Shown piece after piece: positions 32,014 through 40,434 of a DNA stretch of 64,000 nucleotides; position 1 is the stretch's first letter; each line of letters begins with the position of its first letter. The notes under the pieces were generated by a model, which was given only the letters and a program-made list of their open reading frames with translations, was not told the DNA's origin and searched no databases. The stretch is from Flavobacteriaceae bacterium PS02334. Lineage in GTDB: Bacteria; Bacteroidota; Bacteroidia; Flavobacteriales; Flavobacteriaceae. The translations under genes were made by a program, and so were the position numbers. The stretch is taken from positions 310,001 through 374,000 of the forward strand of contig JASCOH010000002.1 in NCBI GenBank assembly GCA_029959295.1, read 5' to 3'.

Positions 32014-32595
32014 TTATTTGCCTTTTGTCAATTGTCTTTTGCCGATTTTCTTCGTTGGATAGCTTCTTTTTGAAGTCAAATTATTGAAAATCAAAGCGGT
32101 TACCAGCAAAATCAAAGCGCCTGAAAGCACAGGAGAAATTACGTAGAAATAACCCAGACTTTTAATTTGCGGAGAAGCCGTCGCAGCAATCAAAGCGGTG
32201 GCGCCACCAGGCGGATGCAGTGTTTTGGTAATCTGCATGAGCACGATGGAAAGCGAAACGGCAAGCGGTGCGGCAATCCATAAGATGTCTGGGATTAATT
32301 TTTGGATGGTGACACCGACAAGAGCAGAAACAACGTGGCCTCCGATAAGATTTCTTGGCTGGGCAAGCGGACTCTGGATTACGCCGTAAACCAAAACGCA
32401 AGATGCGCCGAAGGAACCGATGAGAAGCACCATATCGGTATTTGAAAAGGTTTTATATTGCAGGAAAGCGATGATTCCCATGCCTACAAATGAGCCTATG
32501 AAAGCCCAGAAATGTTCGGTAAAATCTACAAGCGTTTCTTTGTAGAGCACATATTTTGTCTTGCGATAAGTTCGCTTGATTCTTTTGACAGGCAT
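32014..32595 (-). CDS. HPP family membrane protein
   Basis: 193 residues with four predicted membrane helices (about 30-50, 58-78, 85-130, 150-175). It contains the defining motif HPPGGATAL after ITKTL. HPP proteins have been linked to nitrite transport in plants and cyanobacteria; in Bacteroidota the role is not settled. Its start codon overlaps the ClC gene stop by one base (TAATG), so translation is coupled to the chloride-channel gene, which suggests a joint role in anion movement. Confidence 0.88.
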   Translation of the reverse strand: MPVKRIKRTYRKTKYVLYKETLVDFTEHFWAFIGSFVGMGIIAFLQYKTFSNTDMVLLIGSFGASCVLVYGVIQSPLAQPRNLIGGHVVSALVGVTIQKLIPDILWIAAPLAVSLSIVLMQITKTLHPPGGATALIAATASPQIKSLGYFYVISPVLSGALILLVTALIFNNLTSKRSYPTKKIGKRQLTKGK

Positions 32596-33872
32596 TATTT
32601 TGCTAGGCTTTCTTTATAGGAATACACGGTGAAAGGGTAGATTTTTTGGGCCGTGTATTTTGAAACCAGACAGACCAAAAGAATCGGGAAGAACAAAGTG
32701 TAATCATTGATGACACCGCAAACTAAAAATAAGGCGGTGAAAGGCGCGTGGATGCTGGCGCTTAACATGGCGGCCATTCCGATGATCATGAAATTAAGCG
32801 GAATGACGTTTGCGCTGAAGAAAGTATTGACGCAAAGTGCGGTTAATAATCCTAAAAAGGCACCGATGAAAAGGCTTGGTGCAAAAACGCCACCGTCGCC
32901 ACCTGCTGAAAGCGTGATCGAAGTAACGATTGGCTTCATCACTAAGATTGCCAAGATAGTCAAGGTCAATGAAACGGTCAAGACATCAGTGTTTGCTGAA
33001 AGAATGCTGTGTTTGATGGCATGATAACCGTCACCATAAAGCTGTGGCAAGACAAGTAAAGAAACCGTTAAAATAATGGCGCCAAGGATGATCTTGTGGT
33101 AATGAACTTGGATTTTTGAGAACTGCTTTTTAAAGAATAAAACGCATTTGGTTAAGTAAATGGAGTTCATTCCGGCAATGATTCCCAAGAGAATAAAGTA
33201 GGGAATCGCGTGGTAATGCCAAGTGTTTATTGCGACTTCAAAAAGCGGTTTTTCGTCTAAGACCAAAAGAAATGCGCTGGCAATGGTGATGGAAATCAGT
33301 ATTGTAATTAAGAATACTTTTGAAAGTTTTTTTGAAATGACCTCATAAGCGAAGAGCAGGCCGGCCAATGGGCTTGAAAAGAGGGCTGTTATTCCGGCAG
33401 CTACGCCGGCGCAGATTAGTTCGGTTTTGTATTTTTTGAAAAAGTTTTCTTTAGTGTGGGCTACAGAACCAATTGTTGCGGTTGCGACTACGGTAGAAAC
33501 TTCAATTCCAGTAGAACCTCCAAAAGCAACTGTAATCAAGCCGTTTATGAAATGCGAAGGAATTTTATATAAAGGCAAATTTTTAGAAGAGGAAGTACTT
33601 TCAAAGACTTCCTTTATGCCTTTGTTTTCTTTCTTTTTAAAAAGGTATTGTCTTAAGAAGTAAATTATGGATAGTCCAAAAATTGGAAAAATCAGCAAGA
33701 ACAGAAAGTTTTCCTGCGTTTTGGCAAAGAAAATTTCTTCATAATGTTCCGTAATATGTTTTAAGGAAACGGCTAAAAGTGCGGCTAAAAATCCGATCAG
33801 AATAGAGACGATTGTCAGTTTTTGCCATTTGATCCGGTTGTAGTTTTTTTTGATAGAAGTGTGTGTGCTCAT
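32595..33872 (-). CDS. ClC family voltage-gated chloride channel / H+-Cl- antiporter
   Basis: 425 residues from the ATG at 33872 (the upstream ATG adds 11 residues unlike a ClC start). About ten hydrophobic segments. ClC selectivity regions are visible: GGSTGIEVSTVV (counterpart of GREGP, with the gating Glu retained but the proline absent) and GGDGGVFAPSLFIGAFLG (counterpart of GGxxGxFxPSLxxGA). It has no C-terminal CBS pair. Upstream start of a two-gene unit with the HPP gene. Channel versus antiporter cannot be told here. Confidence 0.88.
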   Translation of the reverse strand: MSTHTSIKKNYNRIKWQKLTIVSILIGFLAALLAVSLKHITEHYEEIFFAKTQENFLFLLIFPIFGLSIIYFLRQYLFKKKENKGIKEVFESTSSSKNLPLYKIPSHFINGLITVAFGGSTGIEVSTVVATATIGSVAHTKENFFKKYKTELICAGVAAGITALFSSPLAGLLFAYEVISKKLSKVFLITILISITIASAFLLVLDEKPLFEVAINTWHYHAIPYFILLGIIAGMNSIYLTKCVLFFKKQFSKIQVHYHKIILGAIILTVSLLVLPQLYGDGYHAIKHSILSANTDVLTVSLTLTILAILVMKPIVTSITLSAGGDGGVFAPSLFIGAFLGLLTALCVNTFFSANVIPLNFMIIGMAAMLSASIHAPFTALFLVCGVINDYTLFFPILLVCLVSKYTAQKIYPFTVYSYKESLAK

Positions 33873-33981
33873 TCTAAATCTTTTGAAAAAAATAGTGGAA
33901 CACAAAGATAAGAAAAGAAAAAGCTAAAGGATGTTTTTTAAGATTCTTTAGCTTTGAGATAGGAATCTTTTATGCAAAAAA

Positions 33982-34053
33982 ACAATTCATCCTTGAAATT
34001 TTACAGTTCAGTAATGAAGTTTGTGAAAAAGTAAATTTATAATAGCAAATTTG
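33982..34053 (+). promoter_or_regulatory. LytTR-type operator and promoter of the TonB receptor gene
   Basis: Two 9-bp direct repeats, ACAATTCAT (33982-33990) and ACAGTTCAG (34003-34011), are spaced 12 bp apart (21 bp start to start). The second fits the LytTR consensus [TA][AC][CA]GTTN[AG][TG] exactly; the first differs by G to A. AGCAAATTTG at 34044-34053 is the -7-like region. The whole layout is repeated in front of the TPR gene (36327-36397). Confidence 0.75.
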
Positions 34054-34074
34054 CTCCAACAAAAACAACCAATC

Positions 34075-36228
34075 ATGAAACTGACCTTTACTATCTTGCT
34101 CTTATTTGTTTTCCAACTGGGTTTTTCGCAACACGTTATATCTGGAAAAGTAACTGACGCAAAAGGAAAAGCGATTGCTGGAGCCAATATTTTTATTGAA
34201 GGAACTTATGACGGCAATTCTTCAAACGAAGAAGGGAATTTCAGCTTTGAAACTTCAGCAAAAGGACAGCAGACATTGGTTGTCAGCTTTCTTACTTATG
34301 AAACTTTAAACCAAGTGATCAATGTGGAAGATTTTAAAGGAAAAACGCTAAAACTTAACGAATCAGTAAATACGCTTGACGCTGTTGTCATTACCGCAGG
34401 AATGATGGAATCGGGCGATAAAGCAAGGGTTTCTGTCTTAAAACCTTTGGATATTGTGACAACTGCGGGAGCGACGGGCAATATTGTGAGCGCTTTGCTG
34501 ACGCTTCCAGGGACGCAGACTGTTGGTGAAGATGGCCGTCTTTTTGTTCGCGGCGGTGAGGCCGATGAAGCGCAGACTTATGTGGACGGACTTCGTGTAG
34601 CGCAGCCTTATGGCGCTACGGCAAATAATTTGCCTACTAGAGGACGCTTTTCGCCTTTTCTTTTTAGTGGGATTTCGTTTTCAACAGGCGGTTATTCTGC
34701 AGAATATGGCGAAGCCTTGTCTAGCGTTTTGCTTTTGAATACAATTGAAGAACCGGACCAAAATCGTACAGATATTTCTTTGATGACTGTTGGTTTAGGC
34801 TTGAGCAATACTCAAAAATGGGACAAGAGTTCGCTGAGCGTGAATACTTCTTATATCAATTTGGCACCTTATCAAGTGGCTCTTCCGCAGGCTGTGGACT
34901 GGAATAAGCCTTATGAATCACTTTCGGGAGAAACGGTTTACCGCTATAAATTTAACAATGGAACTTTGAAAACTTATCTGGCTTTTGATGCGGCTAATTT
35001 TGACTTAAATCAAGAAAATATAAATAAACAGGAAAAAGTAAGAGTAGATATGAAGAATAATAATTTCTATTTGAATTCTTCTTATAAAGGTTATTTCGGA
35101 AGCAATTATCAATTGACGACAGGCTTGAGCTATGGCTATTCCCAGAATAAAATTAATCTTGATGAAGACCGCGTGAAAAATGCTGAAAACGCCTTTCATT
35201 TAAAGTTGAAGGTAAGCAAAAAGCTTTCGGAAAGAGTACAATTAAGTGCGGGAACCGATTATTTCATCACGAAATTTGATGAAGATTTTACCGAATACCA
35301 CTCTGCAACTTTTTCATCTGGTTATGACAATAATATTGCTGGAGCTTATGCAGAAAGCGATATCTTTTTCTCTAAAAACTTTGCTTTAAAAGCGGGTGTC
35401 AGAGCTTCTTATTCTGATTTATTGGAAGAATCGCATGTTTCTCCAAGAGCTTCTTTGGCGTATAAATTTTCTCAAAACAGCCAGTTTTCTTTTGCTTATG
35501 GCGATTTTATTCAGTCTCCGAAGCAAGACTATTTGAAATATTCGAGTCAATTTGAAAGCGAGAAAACGTCGCACTATATTTTGAATTACCAATATAACAA
35601 GACAGGAAGAACCTTCAGAGCGGAAGCTTACTTCAAAGATTATCGTGATTTGGTAAAATATGATACCCAAGTTTCGCAGTTTGATTCTCAGTTTAACAAT
35701 AACGGAAAAGGCTATGCAAAAGGACTGGATTTCTTTTGGAGAGATAATACTTCCATCAAAAATTTAGAATATTGGATTTCGTACTCTTATATCGATACGG
35801 AAAGAGATTATAAAAACTATCCAAAGCAAGTGACGCCGAGCTTTGTTGCCGATCATTCGCTGTCAATTGTTACAAAATATTGGATTAATGATTGGAGATC
35901 GCAAGTAGGTTTCACGCACAGTTTTAATTCGGGAAGACCTTATAATAACCCAAATGAATCGGCTTTCATGAATGGAAAGACGAAATCTTACAATAATTTG
36001 AGCTTCAACTGGGCTTATCTGATTTCACAGCAGAAGATTCTTTATTTCTCGGTTTCAAATATTTTAGGAACTGATAATGTCTTTGGTTATGACTATGCAA
36101 ATAATCCAGATGCTAGCGGTCAATTTCCAAGACAGGCAGTAAAACAGCCGGCAGACAGATTTTTCTTCGTAGGATTCTTTTGGACAATCAGTGATAATAA
36201 AAAGGAGAATCAGTTGAAGAATTTGTAA
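34075..36228 (+). CDS. TonB-dependent receptor with carboxypeptidase-like N-terminal domain
   Basis: Outer-membrane active transporter, 717 residues from the ATG at 34075, which gives signal peptide MKLTFTILLLFVFQLGFSQ. Residues about 21-100 are a CarboxypepD_reg-like domain (HVISGKVTDAKGKAIAGANIF, SNEEGNFSF). The plug domain has VSALLTLPGTQTVGEDGRLFVRGGEADEAQTYVDGLRV, and GYSAEYGEALSSVL ends it. A beta-barrel follows to FFVGFFWTIS; the extra 12 residues after that strand are unusual. No SusD partner is nearby, so it is probably not a Sus-type glycan system. Its operator matches that of the TPR/kinase/LytTR cluster downstream, so it is likely a regulon member. Substrate unknown. Confidence 0.9.
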   Translation: MKLTFTILLLFVFQLGFSQHVISGKVTDAKGKAIAGANIFIEGTYDGNSSNEEGNFSFETSAKGQQTLVVSFLTYETLNQVINVEDFKGKTLKLNESVNTLDAVVITAGMMESGDKARVSVLKPLDIVTTAGATGNIVSALLTLPGTQTVGEDGRLFVRGGEADEAQTYVDGLRVAQPYGATANNLPTRGRFSPFLFSGISFSTGGYSAEYGEALSSVLLLNTIEEPDQNRTDISLMTVGLGLSNTQKWDKSSLSVNTSYINLAPYQVALPQAVDWNKPYESLSGETVYRYKFNNGTLKTYLAFDAANFDLNQENINKQEKVRVDMKNNNFYLNSSYKGYFGSNYQLTTGLSYGYSQNKINLDEDRVKNAENAFHLKLKVSKKLSERVQLSAGTDYFITKFDEDFTEYHSATFSSGYDNNIAGAYAESDIFFSKNFALKAGVRASYSDLLEESHVSPRASLAYKFSQNSQFSFAYGDFIQSPKQDYLKYSSQFESEKTSHYILNYQYNKTGRTFRAEAYFKDYRDLVKYDTQVSQFDSQFNNNGKGYAKGLDFFWRDNTSIKNLEYWISYSYIDTERDYKNYPKQVTPSFVADHSLSIVTKYWINDWRSQVGFTHSFNSGRPYNNPNESAFMNGKTKSYNNLSFNWAYLISQQKILYFSVSNILGTDNVFGYDYANNPDASGQFPRQAVKQPADRFFFVGFFWTISDNKKENQLKNL

Positions 36229-36253
36229 GGGAAGGCGCTGCGTTTGTAAGGAA

Positions 36254-36320
36254 CTTAGGCACTAAGGTTTTTAGCTAGGATTTACCTTAGCGCCTTAGCA
36301 TCTAAAACCCTTAGCATCTT
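36254..36320. repeat. Third copy of the CTTAGCGCCTTAG repeat
   Basis: 36254-36267 and 36285-36298 form an inverted repeat (12 of 14 bases, CTTAGGCACTAAGG / CCTTAGCGCCTTAG). The segment 36286-36320 matches the reverse complement of the boundary repeat at 29161-29200. It lies between the TonB receptor stop and the next operator; no four-helix gene is present here. Confidence 0.7.
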
Positions 36321-36326
36321 TAAAAA

Positions 36327-36397
36327 ACAATTCATCATCAAAATTCTACAGTTCAGCAAAAGTATTTTTTATAGGAACATATTTAGAAGCAAATTTG
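36327..36397 (+). promoter_or_regulatory. LytTR-type operator and promoter of the TPR-kinase-2TM-LytTR cluster
   Basis: Same 9-bp repeats as at 33982: ACAATTCAT (36327-36335) and ACAGTTCAG (36348-36356), again 21 bp start to start. AGCAAATTTG follows at 36388-36397, 42 bp after the second repeat (43 at the other site). Conservation of words and spacing across two promoters 2.3 kb apart argues for one regulator; the LytTR regulator at 39258 is the obvious candidate. Confidence 0.75.
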
Positions 36398-36443
36398 TAT
36401 CAGAATTAACAACCAACATACTAACAACTTAAATTTAGAAATC

Positions 36444-37067
36444 ATGACAAGACTAATTGTAACATTCGTATTTTTTATCACCAGTTTAGTTTCGGCGCAA
36501 AGCCAATATGAAACCGGAATGCAGAAAGCATTTGGGCTTTGGGGCGAAGGAAAAGACGCAGATGCTTCGGCAATGTTTGAAAGAATTGCCTCGGCAGAGA
36601 AGGATAACTGGCTGCCGAATTATTATGTGGCCTTGGTGAATTCGACTTCTGCATTTAAAACCAAAGACAAAACTCAGATTTCGGCATTGTTAGGAAAAGC
36701 GCAAGAAGCTTTGGATAAAGAACTAGATAAAAATCCGAATAATGCAGAATTGTTGGTTGTTCAGGCTTTGATAAATACAGCTTGGGTTGTAGCAGATCCG
36801 ATGACAAACGGGATGAAACTTTCGGCAAAAACAGTTGAAATTTATAATAAAGCAATTGCTATTGAGCCAAATAATCCGAGAGCTGTGTTTGGAAAAGCAG
36901 AATTCGAAATCGGCGGCGCCAGATATTTTGGAAGCGACACAAAACCAATGTGCGCCCAAATTGACAAAGCAATTGAACTTTTTGCTACTTTTAAACCGCA
37001 AACTCCGTTTCATCCAAATTGGGGATTAGAAAGAGCCTTGGAAGCGCAAAAAGAATGCAAAAAATAA
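36444..37067 (+). CDS. Secreted tetratricopeptide-like protein
   Basis: 207 residues with signal peptide MTRLIVTFVFFITSLVSAQSQ, so periplasmic. Helical repeats are TPR-like: GMQKAFGLWGEGKDADASAMFERIASAEKDNWLPNYYVALV (first unit) and AVFGKAEFEIGGARYFG later, with a middle segment rich in Asn/Lys (DKNPNNAELLVVQALI, AIEPNNPRAVFGKA). First gene after the LytTR-type operator, 53 nt before the kinase. It may be a periplasmic partner of the TonB receptor or a sensor input for the kinase; neither is shown. Confidence 0.85.
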   Translation: MTRLIVTFVFFITSLVSAQSQYETGMQKAFGLWGEGKDADASAMFERIASAEKDNWLPNYYVALVNSTSAFKTKDKTQISALLGKAQEALDKELDKNPNNAELLVVQALINTAWVVADPMTNGMKLSAKTVEIYNKAIAIEPNNPRAVFGKAEFEIGGARYFGSDTKPMCAQIDKAIELFATFKPQTPFHPNWGLERALEAQKECKK

Positions 37068-37120
37068 GAAATCATTGCTGTAATTTATAAAGCAATTCAG
37101 AATAGTTAAGCAAAAATAAT

Positions 37121-38476
37121 ATGCAAAAAATCACCAAATATTTTTTTAAATCGCTGCTTCGTGGATTTGTCGTGAGCATTGTTATTGCAGGTTTGTTTAT
37201 TTCTTTGGAAATTGTTTTTGGGCGAAAAGTGCATGTAAACGCCGACCTTTTTATAGAAATCGGATACTATTGTTTGTATGGCGTTACTCTGACATTGCTG
37301 AACGGAATTTTCTTTGACTATTTAAATCATGAAATTGTTTGGAACAAATACAAGAAATTTAGAATTATCATCGGAGTTTTAGGAAGCATAATTCTTACTA
37401 TCATCGGCATATTTTTCTTAAGGTTTTTCATAAAAGTTTTTCTTGAAAACAGCAGCCTTGCCGATTTTATACAAGGTGAGAATATCAAGAATTATTTTAT
37501 TTCTATACTGATTACGCTGGTGGTTTCTTTGTTTTTCCATACGCTTTATTTCTATAAAAAATCGCAGGAGAACAAAGTCAAAGAACAGAAAATTATTGCG
37601 GGAACAGCTTCCGCGAAATTTGAAAGCCTTAAGAATCAGATTGATCCGCATTTTCTTTTTAATAGCTTGAACGTTCTTTCGTCATTGATTGAAGAAAATC
37701 CTGATAATGCGCAGCGGTTTACGTCGTCGCTTTCAAAGATTTACAGATATGTTTTAGAGCAGAAAGACAAAGAATTGGTAAGCGTGGAGGAGGAATTGTC
37801 GTTTGCAAAAACCTATATGAATTTGCTGAAAATGCGTTTTGAGAATAGCGTTTTTTATGAAGTTCCAGAGCATATTTCAAATTTAGAAGCCAAGGTGGTT
37901 CCGTTATCACTGCAATTGCTTTTGGAAAATACGGTAAAACATAATATTGCCAGCGAAAGCAAGCCATTGCATATCAAAATTTATGAAAAAGGAGATTATC
38001 TGGTCATCGAAAACGATTATCAAAAGAAGGAAGTGCTGCAAGATAGAAAAGGCGTAGGGCTCCAAAACATCATCAACAGATATTCAATTATTACAAACAG
38101 AAAAGTCAGGATTGAACAAAACGAAAAGTATTTTAGAGTGGAAATTCCAATGCTGACCAAACAAATTTCGATTATGAAAACAGATTATTCAAACCAGCAA
38201 AATATATACTTAAAAGCTCAAAAACGAGTAGAAGATATCAAAGGATTCTATGGAAACCTAACTATGTACATGGTTGTCATTACTGGATTGGCAATTTTAA
38301 ATATAACAACCAGCGCCCAACATCTTTGGTTTCTTTATCCTGGAATAGGGTGGGGAATCGGCGTCTTATTTCACGGAATGTCAGTTTTTAATGTAATTCC
38401 TTTTTTAGGGAAAGACTGGGAAGAAAGAAAAATCAACGAATTGATGCAAAAAGACAAATCGGATAAATGGCAATGA
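37121..38476 (+). CDS. LytS-like sensor histidine kinase with C-terminal 2TM domain
   Basis: 451 residues. Four predicted N-terminal membrane helices (about 14-33, 46-66, 80-102, 126-147), then a His_kinase domain with His177 in NQIDPHFLFNSLN and a compact HATPase region (PLSLQLLLENTVKHNI; GVGLQNIINRY). Unusually, the catalytic part is followed by a 2TM domain (about 365-450: KAQKRVEDIKGFYGNLTMYMVV and PFLGKDWEERKI), the same module that forms the next two genes. The catalytic core therefore sits between two membrane blocks. It overlaps the next gene by 4 nt. Likely phosphorylates the LytTR regulator at 39258. Confidence 0.9.
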   Translation: MQKITKYFFKSLLRGFVVSIVIAGLFISLEIVFGRKVHVNADLFIEIGYYCLYGVTLTLLNGIFFDYLNHEIVWNKYKKFRIIIGVLGSIILTIIGIFFLRFFIKVFLENSSLADFIQGENIKNYFISILITLVVSLFFHTLYFYKKSQENKVKEQKIIAGTASAKFESLKNQIDPHFLFNSLNVLSSLIEENPDNAQRFTSSLSKIYRYVLEQKDKELVSVEEELSFAKTYMNLLKMRFENSVFYEVPEHISNLEAKVVPLSLQLLLENTVKHNIASESKPLHIKIYEKGDYLVIENDYQKKEVLQDRKGVGLQNIINRYSIITNRKVRIEQNEKYFRVEIPMLTKQISIMKTDYSNQQNIYLKAQKRVEDIKGFYGNLTMYMVVITGLAILNITTSAQHLWFLYPGIGWGIGVLFHGMSVFNVIPFLGKDWEERKINELMQKDKSDKWQ

Positions 38477-38805
38477 TTAAAACTGTAACGATGGAAGATT
38501 TTGATAAAAAAGAATTCAGATATGAAAAGGCCAAAAAGAAAGCCAAAAACCTGCGCGGTTTTTATTTCAATTTGATGTCTTATTGCGTTGTAATTCCAAC
38601 ATTAATTACTGTCAATTTAATTTATATGCCAGAATTTCATTGGTTTTGGTTCTCAATGTTAGGCTGGGGTACAGGAATTTTAGCGCATGGAATGGAAGTT
38701 TTTCAGTTCAATCCTTTTTTAGGAAAAAACTGGGAAGAAAGAAAAATGCAGGAATTTATCGATCAAGAATTAGAGAAACGTAAAAAAACAAATAATCAAT
38801 ACTAA
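38473..38805 (+). CDS. 2TM domain-containing protein (first)
   Basis: 110 residues from ATG 38473, whose ATGA overlaps the kinase stop codon. An ATG 6 nt upstream is also possible. A single 2TM domain (PF13239 as I know it): EKAKKKAKNLRGFYFNLMSYCVV, two helices joined near YMPEFHWFWFSMLGWGTGI, then HGMEVFQFNPFLGKNWEERKMQEF. Nearly the same architecture as the kinase's C-terminal domain. Inferred role: membrane partner that binds or tunes the kinase. Confidence 0.85.
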   Translation: MIKTVTMEDFDKKEFRYEKAKKKAKNLRGFYFNLMSYCVVIPTLITVNLIYMPEFHWFWFSMLGWGTGILAHGMEVFQFNPFLGKNWEERKMQEFIDQELEKRKKTNNQY

Positions 38806-38812
38806 ACAAATT

Positions 38813-39130
38813 ATGGAAAATTTAAACTTTACCGAACAGCAACGATTTGAAAGAGCCCAAAAAAGAGTAAAGAAAATCTCAGGTTTTTACAAGCACTTGA
38901 TGGCGTATGTTTTAGTGAATTTATTTTTAATCACTTTGCAATATTTTAATTTAGATAAAGGAGAAAATTTTCTTAAGTTTTCAACATTTTCAACTGCCTT
39001 TTTCTGGGGAATTGGTTTGACTTTTCATGCGGTTTCCGTTTTTGGAAAAAACATTTTCTTAGGCAGTAATTGGGAAGAAAAGAAAATCCAACAATTTATG
39101 GAGAAAGAAAAAACCAGCAAGTGGGAGTAA
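38813..39130 (+). CDS. 2TM domain-containing protein (second)
   Basis: 105 residues, 7 nt after the preceding gene. Pattern matches: RFERAQKRVKKISGFYKHLMAYVLV, two membrane helices, then GKNIFLGSNWEEKKIQQFMEKE. Diverged from the first copy but clearly paralogous. Three 2TM copies in sequence suggest they assemble together in the membrane. Confidence 0.85.
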   Translation: MENLNFTEQQRFERAQKRVKKISGFYKHLMAYVLVNLFLITLQYFNLDKGENFLKFSTFSTAFFWGIGLTFHAVSVFGKNIFLGSNWEEKKIQQFMEKEKTSKWE

Positions 39131-39140
39131 AGTAATTTAG

Positions 39141-39250
39141 AGATTTTTGATTTAAGATTTATGAATTTGTAGGCTTAAACTCTTAAACCTTCAATCAAAA
39201 ATCTTAAAGCGACAGAACAAAAATCATAAGTCATAAATCATAAATCATAA
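39141..39250. repeat. Spacer with inverted repeat and short tandem repeat before the LytTR gene
   Basis: AGATTTTTGATT (39141-39152) is the reverse complement of 39193-39204, a 12-bp inverted repeat with a 40-nt loop. It is followed by several 7-bp TCATAAA units (about 39224-39250). The hairpin has no clear T-tail, so read-through into the LytTR gene is possible. Confidence 0.5.
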
Positions 39251-39257
39251 ATTGTAA

Positions 39258-40013
39258 ATGAATATCATCATCATTGAAGACGAAAAGCCTTCAGCAAGAT
39301 TGCTCCAAAGAAAGATTGAAAAACTCGGATTTCAGGTCAATACGCTTTTGCATTCTGTTGAAGAAGCTATAAATTGGTTCAAAAATAACACGCATCCTGA
39401 CTTGATTTTCTTGGATATTCAGCTATCTGACGGACTTTCTTTTGAAATTTTTGATTCGGTAGCTATTAAAAGTGCAATCATTTTTACGACAGCTTATGAC
39501 GAATATGCGCTTCGTGCTTTTAAATTGAACAGCATCGATTATCTTTTAAAACCAATTGATGAAGATGATTTGGAAGTTGCCGTAAACAAATTTAAAGCGC
39601 GACAGCCAAAGCCAGAATCAGTGCCTTTTGATATTGAAATGATTAAAAAAATGCTCGTGAGTCCGGAAGTGAAAACCTATAAAAAACGTTTTACCATCAA
39701 AACCGGACAGCATTTGAAAGTAATCAATATCGAAGAAGTAGAATGTTTTTACAGCGAAAATAAAGGAACTTACCTGCACACTTTCGACAACCGAGATTAT
39801 CTTTTGGAAGGAACTCTAGAGCAATTGGAAGTAGAATTAGATCCAAAAGATTTCTTCCGCGTAAGCCGAAAATTCATTGTTCCCATGAAAGGAATTAAGG
39901 ATATTGTGGTTTACAGCAATTCTAGATTGAAAGTAATTCTGCCAACTTACAAAGAAGATGAGGTTATCGTGAGCAGGGAAAGAGTCAATGATTTCAAAAC
40001 TTGGATTGCATAA
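39258..40013 (+). CDS. LytTR family response regulator
   Basis: 251 residues. Receiver domain 1-120 with acidic Glu7/Asp8, phosphoacceptor Asp53 (LIFLDIQLSDG), switch Thr (IIFTTAYDEYAL) and Lys (YLLKPIDEDD). LytTR DNA-binding domain about 145-251: KRFTIKTGQHLKVINIEEVECFYSENKGTYLH, then FFRVSRKFIVPMKGI, which contains the conserved HRS-like position (here VSRKF). Probably partnered with the kinase at 37121 and the likely binder of the two matching operators at 33982 and 36327, one of which precedes its own cluster. Confidence 0.93.
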   Translation: MNIIIIEDEKPSARLLQRKIEKLGFQVNTLLHSVEEAINWFKNNTHPDLIFLDIQLSDGLSFEIFDSVAIKSAIIFTTAYDEYALRAFKLNSIDYLLKPIDEDDLEVAVNKFKARQPKPESVPFDIEMIKKMLVSPEVKTYKKRFTIKTGQHLKVINIEEVECFYSENKGTYLHTFDNRDYLLEGTLEQLEVELDPKDFFRVSRKFIVPMKGIKDIVVYSNSRLKVILPTYKEDEVIVSRERVNDFKTWIA

Positions 40014-40171
40014 AAAAACTGTTTCAAAAGCTATCAAAATCTTGACAATGTTTATGAAACAGTTTTAAAAAATGAATGCATTTTAGTCTATTTTTTCAAC
40101 AGGTTTTAATCATTATTGTATTAATTTCGGTTGAAAGGTGCAATAAAAATGGATTCAATTATATTTAATTT

Positions 40172-40354
40172 TTAGTCGAAAAGCGATTTGATTTCCTTTT
40201 CAGTTTTTCCTAATTTTTGTTGCAATTTTCCCCACATTTCGTCTTCTTTTCCTTCTTCGTAAAGTAAATCGTCATCAGTCAATTCAGCATATTTTTGCTT
40301 TAATTTTCCTTTAAACTCATTCCAGTTTCCTTTAATTTCTTTTGAATTTGGCAT
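40172..40354 (-). CDS. CsbD family stress-response protein
   Basis: 60-residue hydrophilic protein. The CsbD pattern is plain: KEIKGNWNEFKGKLKQKYAELTDDDL followed by EDEMWGKLQQKLGKTEKEI. Members are general-stress proteins of unknown mechanism; Bacillus csbD is under sigma-B. Monocistronic and convergent with the LytTR gene. Confidence 0.93.
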   Translation of the reverse strand: MPNSKEIKGNWNEFKGKLKQKYAELTDDDLLYEEGKEDEMWGKLQQKLGKTEKEIKSLFD

Positions 40355-40434
40355 AACAAATATTTTTGTGATTAATAGTATTGTAAAGTTACTTTTTACA
40401 CAGGCAATTTATGTTACAGCATTTTAAGAAAGAG

